In this document: positions 29,585 to 38,587 of the stretch, one piece after another
Numbering within the stretch: the stretch's first letter is position 1
Layout of the letters: each line of letters begins with the position of its first letter
Source: an uncultured Colwellia sp.
GTDB taxonomy: Bacteria > Pseudomonadota > Gammaproteobacteria > Enterobacterales > Alteromonadaceae
Assembly (NCBI GenBank): GCA_913063325.1
Contig: CAJXYE010000015.1
Span: forward strand, 1 to 64,000
Length of the DNA: 64,000 bases
Direction: 5' to 3'
Notes under the pieces: generated by a model
Seen by the model: only the letters and a program-made list of their open reading frames with translations
Databases searched by the model: none
Told to the model about the DNA's origin: nothing
Translations under genes and position numbers: made by a program

Positions 29585-31114
29585 TTAAAGCGACTGCAAA
29601 AATTCATCATGGCTGGGTAGGTTTTCTACCGTACGATTGATTAAGGTTTTTAAGTTAGCCATTAAATCATCTAGTTGTTCTTTTGATAAGGCATCAACTA
29701 ACGGGTGGTGATCTTCAGGGATATTGCCTTGCCCTATCATCACTTGTTGCCAAGCAATCTCGGTAAACAAGTCATCAGGTTTGCAAAAGACTTTACCTGT
29801 TTTTTTAAATAACTCAATTTTATTTAGCAATGATTCAGGTACATCCATACGTTGGCAAGTACGCCAAAACTCACTATCACCACGATTATTTAACTTGTAA
29901 TGCAAGATGATAAAATCTCGGATGCCTTCTGCTTCCTGTTTCGATTGACGGTTAAATTCATCTACTTCTTCTATGTTAATACCATTGTGCGGGAAGAACT
30001 TGAGTAGTCGTATCGCAGCGGTTTGAATCAGGTGAATATTGGTTGATTCGAGCGGCTCAAAGAAGCCGCTAGATAAACCGATAGCAATAACATTTTTATG
30101 CCATTGTTTGCGGCGACGTCCTGTCTGAAAAGGAATGACTCTTGGCTCAGCCAAAGGTTTGCCATCAAGATTTTTAAGTAATAACTCTTTGGCTTCTTCA
30201 TCTGTCATATGTTTACTGGCATAAACTAAACCGTTACCGGTTCTATGTTGAAGTGGAATACGCCATTGCCAGCCAGCCTTATGCGCAGTTGATCGGGTAT
30301 AAGGTTCAATATTGTCCGTTTTCTCACAAGGTACAGCCATGGCACGATCACAAGGCAACCAGTGTGAATAATCGTCATAACCAGTACTGAGGGTTTTTTC
30401 AATGAGTAGGGCCGCAAGTCCAGTACAGTCAATAAATAAATCACCGGTAATGCAGGAGCCATCTTCAAGTAATAAGCTTTCAATAAAGCCAGAATCATGA
30501 TTTTGCTGTACTTGTGTGATAGTGCCTTCAATGCGCTTAACTCCCATGCCTTGGGCATGTTTTGCTAAGAATTTAGCGTATAAGCCAGCATCAAAATGAT
30601 AAGCGTGTGCAAGGCCAGGCAAATTGGTATTGGGGATATTATTAAATGCGGCAAACTTGTTTTGTTTAGCTGCTTGGTAGTTCAAGGAATAATCCCAAAA
30701 GCTTTTACCGTCAGCAGGGCTAGAGCTCTCAGATGTTGCTAATTGCTGCTGGCGTAACCAAAAGTGATGAAATTCACAAAAAGGGAATTTTTTACCTATA
30801 TTGCCAAAGGCATGCATATAGCTGTCACCCTCTTGGTACCAGTTGTTAAATTCAATACCCAGTTTGATAGTGCCTTGAGTTGCTTTAACAAAGGCTTTTT
30901 CATCAATACCTATGGCACTGTTAAAATTTACGATAGGTGGAATGGTTGCTTCTCCCACACCGACAATGCCAATTTTGTCAGATTCTACTAAGGTGATATT
31001 TAGGGACTTACCTAGAATCTTTGCAAATAATGAGGCTGACATCCAACCAGCGGTGCCGCCGCCAACAATAACAACATTTTGAATTTTATCTTGGTTTTTA
31101 TTCTGGCTCATCAT
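29585..31114 (-). CDS. Flavin-dependent tryptophan-halogenase family protein
   Basis: This 509-residue protein has the FAD-binding GGGTAGW motif at residues 18-24 and the WxWxIP signature of flavin-dependent halogenases ([10 protein letters not shown]), plus GEATIPPI and [15 protein letters not shown]. Members of this family are common beside TonB receptors in carbohydrate loci of marine and oligotrophic proteobacteria, where they are rarely tied to indole halogenation. It lies downstream of TonB receptor 2 on the same strand, separated by a terminator and an inverted repeat. The substrate is unknown and true halogenation is not assured. Confidence 0.85.
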   Translation of the reverse strand: MMSQNKNQDKIQNVVIVGGGTAGWMSASLFAKILGKSLNITLVESDKIGIVGVGEATIPPIVNFNSAIGIDEKAFVKATQGTIKLGIEFNNWYQEGDSYMHAFGNIGKKFPFCEFHHFWLRQQQLATSESSSPADGKSFWDYSLNYQAAKQNKFAAFNNIPNTNLPGLAHAYHFDAGLYAKFLAKHAQGMGVKRIEGTITQVQQNHDSGFIESLLLEDGSCITGDLFIDCTGLAALLIEKTLSTGYDDYSHWLPCDRAMAVPCEKTDNIEPYTRSTAHKAGWQWRIPLQHRTGNGLVYASKHMTDEEAKELLLKNLDGKPLAEPRVIPFQTGRRRKQWHKNVIAIGLSSGFFEPLESTNIHLIQTAAIRLLKFFPHNGINIEEVDEFNRQSKQEAEGIRDFIILHYKLNNRGDSEFWRTCQRMDVPESLLNKIELFKKTGKVFCKPDDLFTEIAWQQVMIGQGNIPEDHHPLVDALSKEQLDDLMANLKTLINRTVENLPSHDEFLQSL

Positions 31115-31131
31115 TATTCCTATAAAAATGT

Positions 31132-31156
31132 ATTTTCGATAATATACATCGAAAAT
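31132..31156. promoter_or_regulatory. 9-bp inverted repeat before halogenase gene
   Basis: ATTTTCGAT and ATCGAAAAT are separated by 7 bp, 18 bp upstream of the halogenase start. The position fits an operator over the promoter or a 5' leader hairpin. No other copy was noticed in the window. Confidence 0.4.
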
Positions 31157-31190
31157 TACGTGATTGATTTTTGATGGTTAGTGTTAAATA

Positions 31191-31227
31191 AAAAAGCCCC
31201 AGTAACACATGTTCACTAGGGCTTTTA
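31191..31227 (-). terminator. Terminator after TonB receptor 2
   Basis: AAAAGCCC pairs with GGGCTTTT, with AGT and ACT extending the stem, and a T run follows on the minus strand. It lies 40 bp after the receptor stop, so the halogenase gene may need its own promoter or readthrough. Confidence 0.7.
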
Positions 31228-31266
31228 TTCTAAGAGCTTAACTAAAAGCGGTTAACTTAAAATGTA

Positions 31267-34074
31267 TTACATTTTATAGCTAAAGCCTAGTAAGTAAGTG
31301 CTACCGTAATCTTGGTAATCACGTACTTGCAATGCGTTATCACCTTGCAATGAAGTGAACGGCTCTTCAGTTAAGTTATAAGCTTGTAAGAAGATAGATA
31401 AACCTTCTAAGTTTTCAAAGCCACCTTCACCAAAGTCATAACCAATTTGTGCATCTACAATGGTTTCACCAACAATGTCTACTTGCACAGTGTTAAAACC
31501 TAAACCATAAACATCACCTTTAAATGCATCACGCTTACGCATGCTGGCACGTGCGGAGAAGCCATTTTTATCATAGTAGAAAGTAGCACTAGTGATACTT
31601 TCAGATAAACCTGGTAACTCATAGTCATCACCATTTTGGTCTTTCATGTCTGACTCTACACCAGTATAACTTGCGATAATACCAAAACCATCAAGGTGCT
31701 CTGATAACATGTTAAGTGGTAAGGTTGCTGATAGTTCGTAACCCCAAAGAGTACCGTCACCACCATTTACTTTACCTTTACCAGTACCCGTAGTTGTTGG
31801 TGGTAATTCACCTGTTGAAGGGTCTGCGACACCAGTCATATCAACAGCGTAACTACCGTCGAAAATCCAGTTTTGTAAATCTTTATGGAAAAGAGCTACT
31901 GCGAAGTAACCTTCATCACTAAAGTAGTTTTCGTAAGATAAATCAATGCCAAGTGCTTCTTTTGGCTCTAGTGATGGATTGCCACCTTCGATCTCCCAGA
32001 AGTTACCTTGTTCATCAGGTTGTTGATTATATTTAGCACTATATGACGCGTTCATTTCATCTAAACGGGCGCGAGAAATTGTTTGTGCTACGCCAAAACG
32101 TAAAGTTTGGCTATCATCAATTTGCATTGATAAGTTAAGGCTAGGCAAGAAGTTATTATAGTCATGGCTAACATCAGTTGGCTCAGTTACTACTAAACCA
32201 TTAACAGTATTAAAAGCATTACCCTGTGAAGATTGGTCAGTATAAACATAACGAACACCAAAGTTACCTGTTAACGGCATTCCAGCAATCTCAGTAGAAA
32301 TTTCAGCTTGTACAAATGCAGACATTACTTTTTCATTTACAGTCCAAGACTTAGTTGCATGGGTTGGGTTAGTTAAGCTTTCTTGTAAAAGGCTATAATA
32401 TCCATCGTTAATTAAACCCATAGTATCGTAAGCGATCATGTCGCCCATACCAATAAAGTCTAAATTAGCGCTGCCTAAACGATACTCTTCTGGTACTGAT
32501 TGCATGCCCGGGTTATCAGGGTAACTAAAGCTGCTTAGGGTCATGAAATAACCTTCAGACTTTTTAGTTTTTTCACGTTCACGGTAAGAAACACCGTAAG
32601 TAATATCAGTGATAAAGTTTGAATCAATTTCCTGACTTGCAGCAAATTTTAATGACATTAGTTCATCATCAATATTCGGGGTGTTAATGAAACCATCTTG
32701 CGCTTGGTTTTCGTATTCTGTACCAGTAATGTTGTGTGCATCATTTAATGCGCCACTCCAACCCCAACTTAACGGGCCGCCTAATTGAATTAGGTTGTAA
32801 TCACTATAGTCTAATCCGTGAGTGAAAGTAGCGCCAGTATTACCTGAATCAAAGGTATAACCTAAATCATCAGCTGCGCCACGGCTATCACCACGACCGG
32901 TACCTGAGTAACTTTCAACACTGTAAACATCACGTTCAACTTTTGAATAACTTACATCAAAGTCTAACATCCAGTTATCGCTTACTGCCCAGTTAGTATT
33001 AAAACCAAATGACATTAACTGTGCATCACGTTCTTCGTAATCATTACGTACTACAACACGTTGATCTTGAGTAATAGCGCTAGTTACAAAACCAGTTTCA
33101 GGGTCAATAGTGGCTGTATCGCCAGAGATTGAACCTTGACCCCATGCGAATGGTACTTCGATACCACGTAAAATTTTAGTATCTAGGAAATCAACATAAA
33201 GCGCATCAAAAGTCATCTTCATGTCATCTCTTGGCGCAGCTTCTATCACTAACATAGCTGAGTCACGATCTAAGGTAGAAGAACGAACAAATGGCTTGGC
33301 ACCACCTAAAATAGAGCCTTCAGAGCCATCTTCATAAGTGAATGTCGGGTAGCCCCATGAGTTCCAACGTTTTTCTTGGTTTGGTGATGTCATGGTGGTG
33401 TAAGCAAAAGCAACACCTAATGTATCATCAGCAAACTGATCCATATAGAAGAAGGTGCCTTTTAAGCCAGCATCATCACCATCAGGGTTTAATTTATCAA
33501 AACTTGTTTTTTCATAGGTACCGTTAAACTGGATAACACGACCATCTTGGTTAAGCGGTTTAATAGTTTGTAAATCGATAACACCGGCAATGCCTTCGCC
33601 TTCAAGGCTGGCATTTGGTGTTTTATAAACGGTAACGCCGCTCATAATTTCAGAAGGGTATAAATCAAATTCAACGCCACGGTTATCACCGATAGACACT
33701 TGTTCACGACCATTTAAGGTAGTGCCACTTTCATTTTCACCAAAACCACGAATACTTACTTTACTGGCACGGCCGTCAATACGTTGTGCAGCAAGACCAG
33801 GTAAACGTGCAATAGATTCAGCAATTGAAGAGTCTGGTAATTTACCAATGTCTTCAGCCGAAATGGCTTCAACAACATTTGATGAATAGCGCTTTAAGTT
33901 AATTGACTCAACGATACTCTTACGAAAGCCAGTTACTTGAATGACTTCAACATCTTCTTCAGCTGTTTTATCGCTTGCTTTAGCTTCTTCGGCCGCAAAA
34001 CTTGCAGTGCTTAATGCCATTAAGCCACTTGAAAGTAGTGCTAGTGTCAGTTTACTTGGTTTAAAATGTAGCAT
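31267..34074 (-). CDS. TonB-dependent receptor, large, alpha-glucan type
   Basis: This receptor of about 935 residues starts at 34074, nine bases after GGGGAG; upstream codons to 34095 are outside the signal peptide (HFKPSKLTLALLSSGLMALS...SFAAEE). A TonB box EVIQVTGFRKS is followed by the plug (SIVESINLKRYSSNVVEAIS, KLPDSSIAESIARLPGL, VSIRGFG) and a long barrel ending LLGFSYKM. The QVTGFRxS motif and length are those of the proteobacterial carbohydrate receptors that stand in for SusC. It is divergent from pullulanase 1 with two type B operators between, so it probably imports pullulanase products. Confidence 0.91.
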   Translation of the reverse strand: MLHFKPSKLTLALLSSGLMALSTASFAAEEAKASDKTAEEDVEVIQVTGFRKSIVESINLKRYSSNVVEAISAEDIGKLPDSSIAESIARLPGLAAQRIDGRASKVSIRGFGENESGTTLNGREQVSIGDNRGVEFDLYPSEIMSGVTVYKTPNASLEGEGIAGVIDLQTIKPLNQDGRVIQFNGTYEKTSFDKLNPDGDDAGLKGTFFYMDQFADDTLGVAFAYTTMTSPNQEKRWNSWGYPTFTYEDGSEGSILGGAKPFVRSSTLDRDSAMLVIEAAPRDDMKMTFDALYVDFLDTKILRGIEVPFAWGQGSISGDTATIDPETGFVTSAITQDQRVVVRNDYEERDAQLMSFGFNTNWAVSDNWMLDFDVSYSKVERDVYSVESYSGTGRGDSRGAADDLGYTFDSGNTGATFTHGLDYSDYNLIQLGGPLSWGWSGALNDAHNITGTEYENQAQDGFINTPNIDDELMSLKFAASQEIDSNFITDITYGVSYREREKTKKSEGYFMTLSSFSYPDNPGMQSVPEEYRLGSANLDFIGMGDMIAYDTMGLINDGYYSLLQESLTNPTHATKSWTVNEKVMSAFVQAEISTEIAGMPLTGNFGVRYVYTDQSSQGNAFNTVNGLVVTEPTDVSHDYNNFLPSLNLSMQIDDSQTLRFGVAQTISRARLDEMNASYSAKYNQQPDEQGNFWEIEGGNPSLEPKEALGIDLSYENYFSDEGYFAVALFHKDLQNWIFDGSYAVDMTGVADPSTGELPPTTTGTGKGKVNGGDGTLWGYELSATLPLNMLSEHLDGFGIIASYTGVESDMKDQNGDDYELPGLSESITSATFYYDKNGFSARASMRKRDAFKGDVYGLGFNTVQVDIVGETIVDAQIGYDFGEGGFENLEGLSIFLQAYNLTEEPFTSLQGDNALQVRDYQDYGSTYLLGFSYKM

Positions 34075-34252
34075 TGAATATTCTCCCCTAGCCATCCTTG
34101 ATTAATTTTATTAGCTAACTTCCTTTTAGCCTAATAATTATATTGCTTGTGTTTTGTATTGTCGTTATATCGTTATGTAGTTCATGTGTATTAATTCGTT
34201 ATTATTTGTAAACAACATTAATATAAAGGGGCAAATTGCAGATGAATAGAGG

Positions 34253-34268
34253 TTGCATACGTATTCAG
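34253..34268. promoter_or_regulatory. LacI-type operator B4
   Basis: TTGCATACGTATTCAG is the type B site in inverse orientation, within the 304-bp gap between TonB receptor 2 and pullulanase 1. Confidence 0.7.
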
Positions 34269-34293
34269 AGGTCGGTCATGTCCTCAATAAGCA

Positions 34294-34309
34294 TTGAATA
34301 CGTATGCAA
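34294..34309. promoter_or_regulatory. LacI-type operator B5
   Basis: TTGAATACGTATGCAA is identical to B1. Its centre is 41 bp from B4, close to the 40-bp spacing of B1 and B2, which hints at paired binding. It is 70 bp before the pullulanase start. Apart from B4 and B5 the gap holds nothing recognisable. Confidence 0.72.
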
Positions 34310-34378
34310 CGACTGTTTTAAAAATAAACAAGTCTTTAGGTTAAAAGAGAAACTAAAAAACAATAAAAGGAAATAGTT

Positions 34379-37300
34379 TTGATTTTAATAAAAAGCTTAA
34401 GAGATGTTTTACTTCTTACGTTTATTTCAGGAGGTTTGCTTGCCTGTGAGGGCGGTAGTGAAACAACTGAGATACCCACCCCAACACCAATCCCTGTAGT
34501 TGATACGCTGCCTATACCAACAACTACTGCGGAGGAAAACCAATTAGTCATTTATTATAACCGCCCAGACAACGACTACTATGGCTGGGTATTACACTTA
34601 TGGAATAACGAAAGCTGTAATGCTTATGCAGAATTAGGAGCAGGTGAAGGAACCGATTGGCAAACAGGCCAAGTTCAAACAGGCATAGACCCTAACTACG
34701 GCGCTTATTGGTTGCTTGAGTTAAGCGTTGCACATGCTGATTGCGCAAACTTTATCGTGCACAAAGGCGATGACAAAGATATCGGTGGTGACTTGCAAGT
34801 TGATTTAACTGGCGATCGTATGTTCTGGGCATTATCAGGATTTAGCGAACTTTACAGTAGCGCCACTTTATATCCAGAAGGCGCATTTATTGCTAATACT
34901 GCTGCGCATTGGGCAGCAATTGATACTGTTTTTTGGCAAGTCGATAATGCCGATGTGGCTAAAGTCCGCATTTATAGTAGCGATGTTGATGATTTAGCCT
35001 ATGACACAGAGTCGGGTATTATTGGTGATAACTATATTGAATTTATCGCTGAAAGTGATAACGCTGCGCAAGCGTTAGGTATGCCGCGTTATAGTGCGCA
35101 AACAACTTTCATCTCAACAAGTTCACAAAATGATACAGCTAAAGCAATGCTCAAAGGCAAGTTACTTGCAATTGCTTATGATAGTGAAGATGTGCTTCTT
35201 GCGGCAACCTACGTGCAAACACCGCGTGTTATTGATGCTCTCTATACTCAAGGCGAGAATGATGCTGATGAAGCATCGCTTGGTTTAACCTATAACGGCA
35301 ATGATATTAGTGCAAATGTTTGGGCTCCAACAGCACAGCAAGTTAGCTTAAAAATTTACAACAGTGCTAAAGAGTTGCAAACAACTGAAGTTATGGCCTC
35401 TGACAGTGCCACCGGTATTTGGTCAATTACGACACCTATAAGCAATGATCGTTTATTCTATCGCTATGAATTAACTGTGTATCATCATCAAAATTTAGCT
35501 TTTGAAACGATTGAGACAACTGACCCATACTCAGTATCGCTATCAACCAATGGTGACTTCTCACAATTTGTTAACTTAACGGATGCCGATTTGAAGCCTG
35601 CTGGTTGGGATGATCATAATACTCCAACAATAAACGATCCTGAAGATGCAGTAATTTATGAAGGTCATATTCGAGACTTTAGTATTCTAGATGCAAGTAC
35701 CAGTGAAGAGAATCGCGGAAATTATTTAGCTTTCACCGAAGAAAACTCTGTGCCAGTGATGCACTTGAAAGCCTTGGTTACCGCGGGTTTAACCCATTTT
35801 CAATTACTACCTGCTAATGATATTGCCAGTATTAATGAGGATGAAAGCACACGCGTTAATATTACCGATACAGTGGCTGATTTATGTGCTGTAAATAGCT
35901 CTGCGCCTGTATGTGGAATTGAAGATGATGCAAGCACCTTGTTATCTGTATTTGAAAGTTATGATGCCAGCTCTACTGATGCACAAGCTTTAACACAGTC
36001 AATGCGTGGTTTAGATAGTTTTAATTGGGGTTATGACCCTAAACACTTCTCCACACCTGATGGCAGTTATGCTTCAGATGCTGATGGCATTGCTCGAATT
36101 ATTGAAATGCGTGCTATGAACCAAGCATTGCATGAAATTGGCTTGCGTGTGGTACTCGATGTGGTCTATAACCATACCAATTCATCAGGTTTATATGATC
36201 ATTCAGTACTCGATAAAGTGGTACCGGGTTATTACCATCGTCGTGATTTAACCAGTGGTAATGTGCTTACTGAAACCTGTTGTCAAGATACCGCCCCTGA
36301 ACATCAAATGATGGATAAGCTAATGAGTGACTCTTTAGTGATGTGGACTCAGCATTATAAGTTTGATGGTTTCCGTTTTGATATTATGAGTAATAATTCT
36401 GTTGACTCTATTCTTAGTGCACGTACTGCTGTACAAGCAATTGATGATGATAACTACTTTTATGGTGAAGGTTGGACACGTTCAGAGCAAGGTTATATAC
36501 AAGCACAACAAAACAATATGGCTGGTACACAAGTCGGTACGTTCAACGACCGATCACGCGATACTATCCGAGGAGCTAGCCTTTTCGGCATAGAAAATAA
36601 CTTTTCTGCACAAGATACTATGCGCTTAGGTCTTGCTGGCACCTTAGCTGATTATCAACTGCAAGATAAAAGTGGTCGTACTAAATCAGGCAAAAACTTC
36701 TCTCAATCTTCTTATGCGCAAGATCCAGCTGATATTATTAACTATGTTTCAAAACATGATAATGAAACTCTATGGGATCAACTGCAATATGGCTTAGCAA
36801 CGGATATGTCGGTAACTGATCGTGTAAGGGCACAAAATATTGCCGCGACTATGGGGTTATTAAGCCAAGGTATTCCATTTTTTCAACTCGGTGGAGACTT
36901 TATCCGCTCTAAATCAATGGACCGAAATACCTATGATGCCGGTGATTGGTTTAACAAAGTTGATTTTACTAAAAGTGATAATAACTGGTACAAAGGTTTA
37001 CCTTTAGCTGAAGACAATGAAGCTAAGTGGCAGGAAATGATAAGTCTAAATGCCAACAGTGAAGCACAAGTGCACATGAATGATATTGAGTTTGCTAGTG
37101 ATGTCTTTACTGAGTTCTTAAGCATTCGTAATAGCTCTAAGTTATTTAGATTAACGACTGCACAGGATGTTTATGATCGTGTTGGTTTTCACAATACAGG
37201 CGCAAACCAAACCCAAGGTTTGATTGTTATGAGTATTGATGATGGTAGCGGTAGCCCTTTTCAATTAACTGATTTAGACCCTAATCACGATGCTATTGTG

Positions 37301-38320
37301 GTTATTATTAATGGTTCAAGTACAGAGCAGTCTCATACTATTGCTACCGCCAACGGCTTTGAATTACACAGCGTACAGCAATCTTCAATCGATAGTGCTG
37401 TGCAAATGGCAAGCTTTACTGTTGAGGGTGGTGAAGGGGCTAGCGACGGTACATTTACCGTACCTGCCTTAACAACAGCTGTATTTGTTAAACCTCAAGG
37501 TGTTAGCCAAGGTACTGGTTTAGCTGCGGGCATTACACGTGATGCTCCTGACGTCGCGCCATATGGCAATACCGTTATCTACTTGCGCGGTAGTATGAAT
37601 AACTGGGGCAATGACGGTTTAACTGAGCACGAAAGTTTTGTTTATCAAGAAAATGATATTTATAGTCTTGAAATCACGCTAGCTGCTGGTCAACAAACCT
37701 TTAAATTTGCTGATGCTGATTGGGCTAATGTCAATTTAGGTTTTAACGACGTTAGCTTTACTCCAGGCTCAATTGCGGTAAGTGATGATAGTGGTAATAT
37801 GACTTTTACCGTTGAAAGTGATGGTTTATATACCTTTAAATTTGATGCCAGTAGCGAAACTCCAGGGATTACCATAACCAGTGTTGCACCAACCTTTGAC
37901 TGTGCTGCACTCATTGACTCTATTGATGTTATTCCTTTTGCTATTGCTGGCGGTGGTCAACTTTATGTTAAAGGAGATCATTCTGGTTGGGGTGCTGATG
38001 AAGCTTATCGCCTACATTATAAAGGTGATAATAAATATCAAGCTGTGGCTGAATTTGATGGAGACATGCAATTTAAGCTGGCTTCAGATGATGGTGATTG
38101 GGCAACACAACTATGGGCTCAGGCAGAAGGCAGCACAGAGATAAGCTCTGAAAGTTTAGCTGTCGGTGTAAGTTATTCGGTTGCTTATAATGGTGCAGGT
38201 ACAGATAACAATACCGCTACCTTATCAGCAGGAACTTACAGCTTCTTGTTAACACTTAATGAGGCTAATCCAGCGCAAGGCGCTAATGTTGGCACGTTAG
38301 TTATTCAACAGTGTCAGTAA
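34379..38320 (+). CDS. pulA: Pullulanase-type GH13 lipoprotein with several binding modules
   Basis: This protein of 1313 residues starts at a TTG, seven bases after AAAGGA; only this start gives the lipoprotein signal ending LLAC at Cys23. Domains in order: a CBM41-like module (about 52-160), a pullulanase N2-like domain, CBM48 (about 300-390), a GH13_14 barrel with Asp668 (FDGFRFDIMS), Glu697 (YFYGEGW) and Asp794 (SKHDNETLW), a C-terminal beta domain, then two starch-binding-like modules (YLRGSMNNWG, YVKGDHSGWG). It should cut alpha-1,6 branches of starch, glycogen or pullulan at the cell surface. It is divergent from TonB receptor 2 under type B operators. Confidence 0.92.
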   Translation: MILIKSLRDVLLLTFISGGLLACEGGSETTEIPTPTPIPVVDTLPIPTTTAEENQLVIYYNRPDNDYYGWVLHLWNNESCNAYAELGAGEGTDWQTGQVQTGIDPNYGAYWLLELSVAHADCANFIVHKGDDKDIGGDLQVDLTGDRMFWALSGFSELYSSATLYPEGAFIANTAAHWAAIDTVFWQVDNADVAKVRIYSSDVDDLAYDTESGIIGDNYIEFIAESDNAAQALGMPRYSAQTTFISTSSQNDTAKAMLKGKLLAIAYDSEDVLLAATYVQTPRVIDALYTQGENDADEASLGLTYNGNDISANVWAPTAQQVSLKIYNSAKELQTTEVMASDSATGIWSITTPISNDRLFYRYELTVYHHQNLAFETIETTDPYSVSLSTNGDFSQFVNLTDADLKPAGWDDHNTPTINDPEDAVIYEGHIRDFSILDASTSEENRGNYLAFTEENSVPVMHLKALVTAGLTHFQLLPANDIASINEDESTRVNITDTVADLCAVNSSAPVCGIEDDASTLLSVFESYDASSTDAQALTQSMRGLDSFNWGYDPKHFSTPDGSYASDADGIARIIEMRAMNQALHEIGLRVVLDVVYNHTNSSGLYDHSVLDKVVPGYYHRRDLTSGNVLTETCCQDTAPEHQMMDKLMSDSLVMWTQHYKFDGFRFDIMSNNSVDSILSARTAVQAIDDDNYFYGEGWTRSEQGYIQAQQNNMAGTQVGTFNDRSRDTIRGASLFGIENNFSAQDTMRLGLAGTLADYQLQDKSGRTKSGKNFSQSSYAQDPADIINYVSKHDNETLWDQLQYGLATDMSVTDRVRAQNIAATMGLLSQGIPFFQLGGDFIRSKSMDRNTYDAGDWFNKVDFTKSDNNWYKGLPLAEDNEAKWQEMISLNANSEAQVHMNDIEFASDVFTEFLSIRNSSKLFRLTTAQDVYDRVGFHNTGANQTQGLIVMSIDDGSGSPFQLTDLDPNHDAIVVIINGSSTEQSHTIATANGFELHSVQQSSIDSAVQMASFTVEGGEGASDGTFTVPALTTAVFVKPQGVSQGTGLAAGITRDAPDVAPYGNTVIYLRGSMNNWGNDGLTEHESFVYQENDIYSLEITLAAGQQTFKFADADWANVNLGFNDVSFTPGSIAVSDDSGNMTFTVESDGLYTFKFDASSETPGITITSVAPTFDCAALIDSIDVIPFAIAGGGQLYVKGDHSGWGADEAYRLHYKGDNKYQAVAEFDGDMQFKLASDDGDWATQLWAQAEGSTEISSESLAVGVSYSVAYNGAGTDNNTATLSAGTYSFLLTLNEANPAQGANVGTLVIQQCQ

Positions 38321-38390
38321 AAGGTGTCACTCATTGCAGCCAAATAATACCTAGATAAAGTAGACCTTAAGCTGCTTAAAGATTAAGTAG

Positions 38391-38426
38391 AAAGGCTTGT
38401 TGAATCAAATCAGCAAGCCTTTTTTA
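38391..38426 (+). terminator. Terminator after pullulanase 1
   Basis: AAAGGCTTG pairs with CAAGCCTTT, extended by TGA with TCA, and a T run (TTTTTTATT) follows. It separates the two pullulanase genes into independent transcripts. Confidence 0.82.
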
Positions 38427-38495
38427 TTACCACTAATTAGTAAAAAATTTGGAATGTTAGCTACAATCAGAGGTGCTTAAAAATGATTGAACGTA

Positions 38496-38511
38496 CTGAA
38501 TACGTATGCAA
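38496..38511. promoter_or_regulatory. LacI-type operator B6
   Basis: CTGAATACGTATGCAA carries the full type B core 77 bp before the pullulanase 2 start, giving this gene its own copy of the regulatory site. Confidence 0.68.
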
Positions 38512-38587
38512 TTAGGCAAAATCAGTGTTTATATAATGGCTGAGCGAGTAAGTTATTATCCATAACAATTTTAACGGCTTGCCTCTT

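Noticed and set aside
31191-31227. Promoter element between receptor 2 and halogenase
   Set aside because: The hairpin with a T run on the minus strand is better explained as a terminator of the receptor gene.
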